Under the pieces are notes generated by a model. The model saw only the letters and a list, made by a program, of their open reading frames with translations. It ran no database searches and had not been told where the DNA came from. This document shows, one piece after another, positions 33,797 to 39,439 of a DNA stretch of 41,482 bases. Location: positions 1 through 41,482 of the forward strand of contig RFHA01000118.1 in assembly GCA_003696565.1 (NCBI GenBank), in the 5' to 3' direction. The translations under genes were made by a program, and so were the position numbers. Source of the DNA: Chloroflexota bacterium. GTDB taxonomy: Bacteria; Chloroflexota; Anaerolineae; Aggregatilineales; Phototrophicaceae. Each line of letters starts with the position of its first letter. The stretch's first letter is position 1.

Positions 33797-33808
33797 GGCT
33801 CTTTCCCC

Positions 33809-34513
33809 TTAAATAATACCGGTCACTAACTCAATAATATGTAAAGCCGTTTTGACATCCAATTGATTAAACATCCAATTTAATGCAACCGGTACGATTT
33901 CAATCAGCAGGAATATGACCGCTAAGCTAATTAACAGCTTTCTTGGAGCAGTATCAGGATGCGCAATCTGCAATGTCCGATAATAAATTAGATAAAAATA
34001 GAAAGTAATAAACATTGAAAAAGCAAAGAACATCCAGATTTGTTGCGAACTTAAATCTGGCACTAGTAATATTGTGGAGTCCGATGGTGCTGAGACAATA
34101 TACATCACTGATTGTAACAGGCTATTAACTAGCCGGTTTGCCACGTAAACAATCACCAAACCTTGCACATGCCCATGAAAATCTCCACCTAAATACCAGT
34201 GTGTCACTAGCAACATCCACAACATAGGTACGGCTAAAAACAACACAATCGTTTGCAAGTTCCAACTAATATTCCATAAAAAAGATGATAGTGTTAAATC
34301 ACCATCGATTAACAGAGTCACCCCTACCAGTATCACCAATGAAAACACATACCCGCTAATTAAGGTGAGCCAAATACGGCGTGTGGTCGCTAAATCACGG
34401 ATTTCATCTTCAAGATAGCTAAAACGCCTTAATATTATCCCGATCATGCTAAGCCAGATGGAGCGTAATATCTTAAGAGTCGATTCTTGTTTTTGATAAG
34501 TATTCGCTTGCAT
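33809..34513 (-). CDS. Yip1-like membrane protein (first of a tandem pair)
   Basis: A protein of 234 residues, paralogous to its downstream neighbour: the heads align as SIWLSMIGIILRRFSYLEDE with SIWMNVIGVIFLRLDHLKDE, and then IRDLATTRRIWLTLISGY with ITRFASPGRIWLTILSAF. Five membrane helices follow. The start ATG has a strong AAAGGAGG site. Twelve bases separate the two genes, so they are co-transcribed and may form a hetero-oligomer in the membrane. Yip1-like assignment is by overall layout only. Confidence 0.6.
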   Translation of the reverse strand: MQANTYQKQESTLKILRSIWLSMIGIILRRFSYLEDEIRDLATTRRIWLTLISGYVFSLVILVGVTLLIDGDLTLSSFLWNISWNLQTIVLFLAVPMLWMLLVTHWYLGGDFHGHVQGLVIVYVANRLVNSLLQSVMYIVSAPSDSTILLVPDLSSQQIWMFFAFSMFITFYFYLIYYRTLQIAHPDTAPRKLLISLAVIFLLIEIVPVALNWMFNQLDVKTALHIIELVTGII

Positions 34514-34576
34514 TTTTAACCTCCTTTTGCGAAAAGACTACACTTCAATCATAAAAAAATCCTAAAAATGTAAAAA

Positions 34577-34592
34577 CCCCATTAAATGGGGG
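34577..34592 (-). terminator. Reverse-oriented terminator-like hairpin upstream of the Yip1-like pair
   Basis: CCCCAT (34577-34582) and ATGGGG (34586-34591) form a stem with a three-base loop; read on the reverse strand it is followed by TTTTT (34576 to 34572), the layout of an intrinsic terminator. It lies between the divergent Yip1-like and cbs genes, so it would act as an attenuator or stop antisense transcription from the cbs side. Confidence 0.4.
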
Positions 34593-34659
34593 ATATTCTT
34601 AAATCTTGGCGCATCTGGTAAACTACACATACAATCAAATACGGGCAAGGAATCAAGCT

Positions 34660-36096
34660 ATGTCAATTCAAGAGTCGGTACAAACTGAAATTTACGAAAA
34701 CATCTTAGAAACAATGGGCAACACCCCTTTGGTTCGGCTTAATCGGTTGGCACGTGGTCTTAAAGCGCAAATCATCGCCAAGGTTGAATATTTTAACCCT
34801 GGTGGCTCGGTCAAAGATCGTATCGGTATTACGATTATTGAGGATGCAGAACGGCAAGGGCTGTTAAAGCCCGGGGGTACCATCGTAGAAGCCACTTCCG
34901 GCAACACCGGCGTAGGATTAGCCATGGCGGCAATTCTCAAAGGCTATAAATGTGTGTTCGTCATGCCAGATAAAATGTCAGAAGAAAAAATCCGTGTATT
35001 ACGAGCATATGGCGCACGGGTGGTTGTGACCCCAACCAATGTTGAACCAGATGACCCCCGCAGTTATTACAGTGTGGCACGGCGTATTGTCGAAGAAACG
35101 CCCAACAGTATCTTGGCAAATCAATATCACAACCCGGTCAACCCGCAAACACATACCGACTTTACCGGACCAGAAATTTGGCGGCAAACTGGTGGGCAAA
35201 TCGATGTATTTGTTTGTGGCATGGGTACTGGTGGCACCATTACCGGGGTGGCGCGTTATCTTAAACAGATGAACCCTAAAATCCAGGTAGTCGGCGTTGA
35301 TCCCGTTGGATCAATTCTTTACGATTACTTCTATACCGGGCAAATGACCCAAGCACATACTTATAAAACTGAAGGAATCGGTGAGGATTTCATCCCATCC
35401 AATTACGATTTTAGTGTGATTGATGATATGGTGCGTGTTAGTGATAAAGAATCAATGCTCATGACCCGCCGCTTGGTTCGTGAAGAAGGGATTTTCGCTG
35501 GCAATTCATCCGGGGCAGCGGTTGCCGGTGCATTAAAATATGCGGCAGAACGAGACCTTGGACCAGAAAAAATGGTTGTTGTCCTGCTGCCAGATAATGG
35601 TTCCCGCTATCTCAGTAAAGTTTTTGATGATAACTGGATGCGAGAAAACCAATTCCTAGAGCATGATTGGGCAGACACGACAATCAACATGGTGCTAGAT
35701 CGCAAACCCAAACGTGATTTAATCACTGCGCACTGCGACGAACCTGTTGGGCAAGTCGTCACCAAACTCAAAAACGCTGGTGTTTCACAATTGCCTGTTT
35801 TGGGTGAACGCGGGCAACTGCTTGGCATGGTTACAGAAGTACGCCTACTCAACTATCTATTAACTCATGCATCAATGTCTGAAGCGGCAAAAATGCCAAT
35901 TAAAGAAGTCGATGTTATCGACGCGACAGTTGCCACCATCCCGCCCAGCACCCCCCTGGAATCCGTGCTGACTCAATTTAGCACACATAAGGTACTATTG
36001 GTCACAGAGGATTTACCCAATGGTCAACCTGGCGACAAACGTCCTATAGGGATTGTCACACAAATTGATATGTTAGATATTCTAGCCAATAGTTAA
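34660..36096 (+). CDS. cbs: Cystathionine beta-synthase (PLP enzyme with C-terminal CBS pair)
   Basis: A protein of 478 residues. The PLP fold shows MGNTPLVRLNRLARGLKAQI, the PLP lysine in FNPGGSVKDRIG (Lys52), the phosphate-loop EATSGNTGVGLA and the GMGTGGTITGVARYLK motif, with GIFAGNSSGAAVAGAL near its end. These match cystathionine beta-synthase and cysteine synthase. Two CBS domains occupy about residues 345-478 (QLPVLGERGQLLGMVTEVRL and IGIVTQIDMLDI), the layout of eukaryotic-type cystathionine beta-synthase, where the CBS pair is regulatory. It should make cystathionine from homocysteine and serine, or sulfide-linked thioethers. No heme-binding N-terminus is present. I use the ATG at 34660 (AAGGAA nearby) over a TTG at 34606. 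The stop codons of this and the convergent gene overlap. Confidence 0.93.
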   Translation: MSIQESVQTEIYENILETMGNTPLVRLNRLARGLKAQIIAKVEYFNPGGSVKDRIGITIIEDAERQGLLKPGGTIVEATSGNTGVGLAMAAILKGYKCVFVMPDKMSEEKIRVLRAYGARVVVTPTNVEPDDPRSYYSVARRIVEETPNSILANQYHNPVNPQTHTDFTGPEIWRQTGGQIDVFVCGMGTGGTITGVARYLKQMNPKIQVVGVDPVGSILYDYFYTGQMTQAHTYKTEGIGEDFIPSNYDFSVIDDMVRVSDKESMLMTRRLVREEGIFAGNSSGAAVAGALKYAAERDLGPEKMVVVLLPDNGSRYLSKVFDDNWMRENQFLEHDWADTTINMVLDRKPKRDLITAHCDEPVGQVVTKLKNAGVSQLPVLGERGQLLGMVTEVRLLNYLLTHASMSEAAKMPIKEVDVIDATVATIPPSTPLESVLTQFSTHKVLLVTEDLPNGQPGDKRPIGIVTQIDMLDILANS

Positions 36097-36692
36097 ACTT
36101 TAGAGCGTCCGGCATACCAACGTTGCGCAGCATGCCCCACGCCGGACGCAATCACATAATTCACTCCAAAGCCAATCACTGCCCCAACAAACGGGATCAA
36201 CTTAGCAAACGACTTTTGCATGAGATAAACGGCAAACCGTGTCAGCAAGGTAGATGTTGAGCGCGAAGCCTGAACCCCACCAGACATAATTAAGGCTGTG
36301 CGAATACGGGATTCCGCTTCTCCTGTGTGGTGCTGACCATAGTGCTGCGCAATAAATGCCACCAAAGCCGCCTGCACCTGCGCCGATAACACCACATCCA
36401 CAGGTAACATCACCGGCAGCGTATAAAATCCGCCCAAGCTTGTGATTGCGCCAATCACCCCACATCGCCATGCCTGCTGCCGAATCACACGTTGAATCAA
36501 GCGGTTATCATCCCAGTTTGGATGTTTCTTCTTAAGATCAGAGAAGTTTTTTTCAATCCGGCTGACATCAGGAGACGTAAAATCAGCCAGTTGCCGCCAT
36601 ACCCAATACATTGCCACCAGCACAAATACCACTGGCACACAGCAAAAAATCAAGAAATAAAGCGGTAAATTTGCCCAAAGATCATCCAGCAT
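36093..36692 (-). CDS. EcsC-family-like membrane-associated protein
   Basis: A protein of 199 residues. An N-terminal membrane helix (FLIFCCVPVVFVLVAMYWVW) leads to HPNWDDNRLIQRVIRQQAWR and CGVIGAITSLGGFYTLPVML, then PVDVVLSAQVQAALVAFIAQ. The run 'Asn/Trp-rich turn, R-QQ-A, G-hydrophobic-GA-x-x-x-LGG-x-x-x-LP' recalls EcsC-like proteins. The C-terminus has GAVIGFGVNYVIASGVG, also seen in that family. Its start overlaps the hydrolase stop by 11 bases, so it is translationally coupled to a MurA-like and hydrolase operon, and it converges on cbs with shared stop codons. Its role is unknown; the membrane face is likely. Confidence 0.6.
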   Translation of the reverse strand: MLDDLWANLPLYFLIFCCVPVVFVLVAMYWVWRQLADFTSPDVSRIEKNFSDLKKKHPNWDDNRLIQRVIRQQAWRCGVIGAITSLGGFYTLPVMLPVDVVLSAQVQAALVAFIAQHYGQHHTGEAESRIRTALIMSGGVQASRSTSTLLTRFAVYLMQKSFAKLIPFVGAVIGFGVNYVIASGVGHAAQRWYAGRSKV

Positions 36693-37440
36693 AAAGCACC
36701 TGCATCGCTTTCACCGTCTGCCCCAAATTTTCCAGATAACTATAATGCCCTGCCCCAGGATAAACCACTAACCCTGCATCAGGAATCAATTTTTCCAGCT
36801 CTTGCCCCATCCAAAGCGGTGTATCAGCATCCGCTTCCCCCCAAATAAGTAGAACCGGCACCCGAACACGCGCGGCATATTGCCGCAAATCTTCATTAAC
36901 GACCTGCACAAACGTCTGCCGCATCACACCAGAAACCGCATTAAAATCCGTTGATCCATATCGGTTGTTATACCATCCGCGTAATGACTCAGCGATCGAC
37001 CGTAATCCAATGTTGTTCAATCCCTGCCGAATTGCTTTATATGCTTTAAGTCGAATTTGGGGGATCAGCGGCGTAGGTGGGCGCAATCCAGCTGCATCTG
37101 CCAGGGTCATTTTCATGATTCTTGCACTATACTCTGCTCCCAAAATCAACCCCAAACGCCCACCAAAAGAATGTCCAAATAAATGCACCTGATCTAAACC
37201 ATGATGATCAAAGTATGCCAACACAAAATCAACATAATCATAAATTGTCCAGGGGATCGGCGGGGCATCACTATTACCAAAGCCCGGCAAATCTGGCATA
37301 TACACACGGAAGCCAAGCGGAGCCAGACGTTCACCTAATGGCTTGAGCAGTTCACTGCTTGCTCCCCAGCCATGTAGCATGACAACTGGCACCCCTTCGC
37401 CAATAACCAATTCATTAATAGTCAACCCATGAATCATCAT
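36682..37440 (-). CDS. Alpha/beta hydrolase
   Basis: A protein of 252 residues with the alpha/beta hydrolase fold: oxyanion region VVMLHGWGASSE, nucleophile elbow GHSFGG (Ser), acid in LLIWGEADADTPL and His in YPGAGHYSYLEN. The dipeptide DLPGFGNSDAP between the first motifs is also typical. Substrate is not readable; relatives include esterases, C-C hydrolases and haloperoxidase-like enzymes. No signal peptide is present, so it is cytosolic. It overlaps the MurA-like gene by four bases (ATGA) and the EcsC-like gene by 11 bases, making a three-gene operon. Confidence 0.9.
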   Translation of the reverse strand: MMIHGLTINELVIGEGVPVVMLHGWGASSELLKPLGERLAPLGFRVYMPDLPGFGNSDAPPIPWTIYDYVDFVLAYFDHHGLDQVHLFGHSFGGRLGLILGAEYSARIMKMTLADAAGLRPPTPLIPQIRLKAYKAIRQGLNNIGLRSIAESLRGWYNNRYGSTDFNAVSGVMRQTFVQVVNEDLRQYAARVRVPVLLIWGEADADTPLWMGQELEKLIPDAGLVVYPGAGHYSYLENLGQTVKAMQVLYAG

Positions 37441-38705
37441 GCCGTTTCCACCACGATTTTAGCCCCCAAATTTTTGAGTTTATTCAGTACGCGGTCAAAG
37501 TTTTGGCTCAACGCTTGTGCATTATCAATCACGGTTTCGCCTTCTGCAATCAGTGCCGCTGCCAACATCCCTAAACCAGTACGTACATCTGGCGAATCCA
37601 TATAAATGGGATACAACGGGCTGCGCCCAACAACAATCGCACGGTGTGGATCACACAGGACAATTTGCGCCCCCATCGCTTTTAATTTATCCACAAAAAT
37701 CAAGCGGTTATTATAAAGTTTTTCGTGGATGAGCGATGTCCCCCGTGCCTGGGTTGCAATGACCGTCGCAATCGCAACTAAATCCGACGGAAAACCGGGC
37801 CACGGAGCCGTTTCAATGGATGAATCAACATCTTCCTCACGATTAGAAACAGTTAGCAATTCATGCCTCCCGATGAACGTATCATGCTGATCGACATCCA
37901 AGTGTAAGCCCAATCGTTGATAAATTTTAGCGATCATCCGCAAATCAGGCTGACGAGTGCCTTTGATCTGCCCGCGTCCCCCTGTCAACGCGATGATTGC
38001 CGCTACACTTGCCGCCTCAATATGATCGCACTCAATGGTGTAATCCGTACCGTGCAACGGCTGTTCTTTGCCAAAAATATGCAACACATTAGAGCTAAGC
38101 CCTTGTACCTGTGCCCCCATGCGTTCCAATAAATGCCCTAACTGCTGCAAATGTGGTTCAGATGCTGCATTATGTATAATCGTCTCTTTGCCCAAACACG
38201 CCGCCAACATCATCACAATTGCAGTAGCGGTCACGCTCGTTTGTGTCAGGATAATATCCTTATAGTCCCATTTTGTACTGCGGATTTCCACCGCACCCTC
38301 TACATTGATGACATCCAACCCCAAATCACGTAATGCCTCTAAATGCGTGCGGATGCGATTCAGCGGGAAGTCCACCTCTAGCCGAACATAATCCCGCCGG
38401 ACTAAAATAGGAGCAAGATATAATAATGCCCCTAAAGCAGCGTCAGTATCCTCACTGGTAATGACGCGACGCACAAGCTGAGGCGTTTGTATTGTCACTG
38501 TATTCCCAGCACGAGAATAAACCGCCCCCAATCGCTCAGCAACATCAAGCATTGCCTGCACGTTGGTTGTATCCGGCATGTTTTGTAGGATAACTGGTTG
38601 CTCCGTCAACATGGATGCCGCTAGCATCGCAATCGCTGCATTACCATTGCCAGAAGGTTTATAAGTTCCGTTCAAAGCATGACCGCCTTCAACCCGGATT
38701 CGCAT
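37437..38705 (-). CDS. Divergent MurA-family enolpyruvyltransferase (UDP-GlcNAc 1-carboxyvinyltransferase-like)
   Basis: A protein of 422 residues, the standard MurA length, made of two inverse alpha/beta barrels. The C-terminal half keeps family motifs: TAPWPGFPSDLVAIATVIAT with the Asp equivalent to E. coli Asp305, HEKLYNNRLIFVDKLKAMGA (ENRF-like block) and DSPDVRTGLGMLAAALIAEG with the Arg equivalent to Arg397. However the N-terminal loop reads PSGNGNAAI where MurA has SGAKNAAL, so catalytic Lys22 is Gly21; Arg91 aligns with Leu91; and the fosfomycin-target Cys115 loop (GGCxIGxRP) is replaced by VDFPLNRIRT. It may use a different ligand or be regulatory. The ATG at 38705 follows AGAAAGGA. 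It is the first gene of the operon with the hydrolase. Confidence 0.8.
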   Translation of the reverse strand: MRIRVEGGHALNGTYKPSGNGNAAIAMLAASMLTEQPVILQNMPDTTNVQAMLDVAERLGAVYSRAGNTVTIQTPQLVRRVITSEDTDAALGALLYLAPILVRRDYVRLEVDFPLNRIRTHLEALRDLGLDVINVEGAVEIRSTKWDYKDIILTQTSVTATAIVMMLAACLGKETIIHNAASEPHLQQLGHLLERMGAQVQGLSSNVLHIFGKEQPLHGTDYTIECDHIEAASVAAIIALTGGRGQIKGTRQPDLRMIAKIYQRLGLHLDVDQHDTFIGRHELLTVSNREEDVDSSIETAPWPGFPSDLVAIATVIATQARGTSLIHEKLYNNRLIFVDKLKAMGAQIVLCDPHRAIVVGRSPLYPIYMDSPDVRTGLGMLAAALIAEGETVIDNAQALSQNFDRVLNKLKNLGAKIVVETA

Positions 38706-38779
38706 CACAAAGTATCCTTTCTGTGTTTTATTCAGGGCATTATAACGCATGACTTGGCAGAAGTTGAACCGGTGGAATC

Positions 38780-38811
38780 AAAAAGGGCATGAGCGTATTA
38801 TGCCCATGCCC
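38780..38811 (-). terminator. Terminator after hsp20
   Basis: Read on the reverse strand GGGCATG (38811 to 38805) pairs with CATGCCC (38791 to 38785), followed by TTTTT. A nested GGGCAT/ATGCCC pairing is possible. It lies 22 bases past the hsp20 stop, before the MurA-like gene. Confidence 0.7.
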
Positions 38812-38833
38812 CCGCGATGAGATATGTTAAAGC

Positions 38834-39298
38834 TTATTTACCGCTGGAGAGTTTTTTATTGTTAGCAGCTTTGACGCTGATTTGGCGCGGTTTGCTTTCT
38901 TCCGCTTTTGGCAGATGCAGCTTCAGCACACCATCCACATATTCCGCTTCTACCTTATCCATATTGATGGTTTGCGGCAGGTTGAAGGTACGGCTCATCT
39001 TGCCATAGAAGCGTTCTTGTACCAGCATCCGGCTGTTTTCTTGTTTGTCCTCACGAGTGGTTTCAACTTCAATTGTCAAGCGACCATCGTGCAGATTGAT
39101 GTGAATATCGTCCGCCTTCACACCGGGGATTTCCGCTTCAATCAAATAAGCGTCGTCATTTTCATGCACATCAACTGCCATGCTGCCGGTGTATTCGCTG
39201 CGGAAACCACGCCAAGTATCTTCAAAGATACGATCCATCGCGCTTTGCATTGCTGCTAGTTCACGGAAGGGGTTCCAACGTGCTACCTGATTTGCCAT
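38834..39298 (-). CDS. hsp20: Small heat shock protein, Hsp20/alpha-crystallin family
   Basis: A protein of 154 residues. The N-terminal helix region is ARWNPFRELAAMQSAMDRIF. The alpha-crystallin domain (about 45-135) begins AVDVHENDDAYLIEAEIPGV with KADDIHINLHDGRLTIEVET, and ends with the conserved AEYVDGVLKLHLPKAEESKP, a 'G-V-L-x-L-x-x-P-K' hallmark. It is an ATP-independent chaperone that holds unfolding proteins. The ATG at 39298 follows GGAGGTG; an ATG ten codons earlier has no such site. A seven-base inverted repeat upstream (39344-39369) could be its operator. A terminator follows. Confidence 0.95.
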   Translation of the reverse strand: MANQVARWNPFRELAAMQSAMDRIFEDTWRGFRSEYTGSMAVDVHENDDAYLIEAEIPGVKADDIHINLHDGRLTIEVETTREDKQENSRMLVQERFYGKMSRTFNLPQTINMDKVEAEYVDGVLKLHLPKAEESKPRQISVKAANNKKLSSGK

Positions 39299-39343
39299 AA
39301 CACACCTCCATATCGCTTTTTTTATCATTCGTTTTATTTACGC

Positions 39344-39369
39344 CCTACATCGTAATCTATCAATGTAGG
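39344..39369. promoter_or_regulatory. Inverted repeat upstream of hsp20 (possible operator)
   Basis: CCTACAT (39344-39350) and ATGTAGG (39363-39369) are separated by 12 bases, 46 bases upstream of the hsp20 start. On the reverse strand TTGAAA (39380 to 39375) and TAGATT (39359 to 39354) give a weak promoter overlapping the repeat. It does not match the CIRCE consensus. Confidence 0.4.
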
Positions 39370-39439
39370 AAATATTTCAACAAAACGTATGAGATGTATA
39401 TGAATTTATCAGAAATTCGTTAACGCCTTTTCCTGTTAC

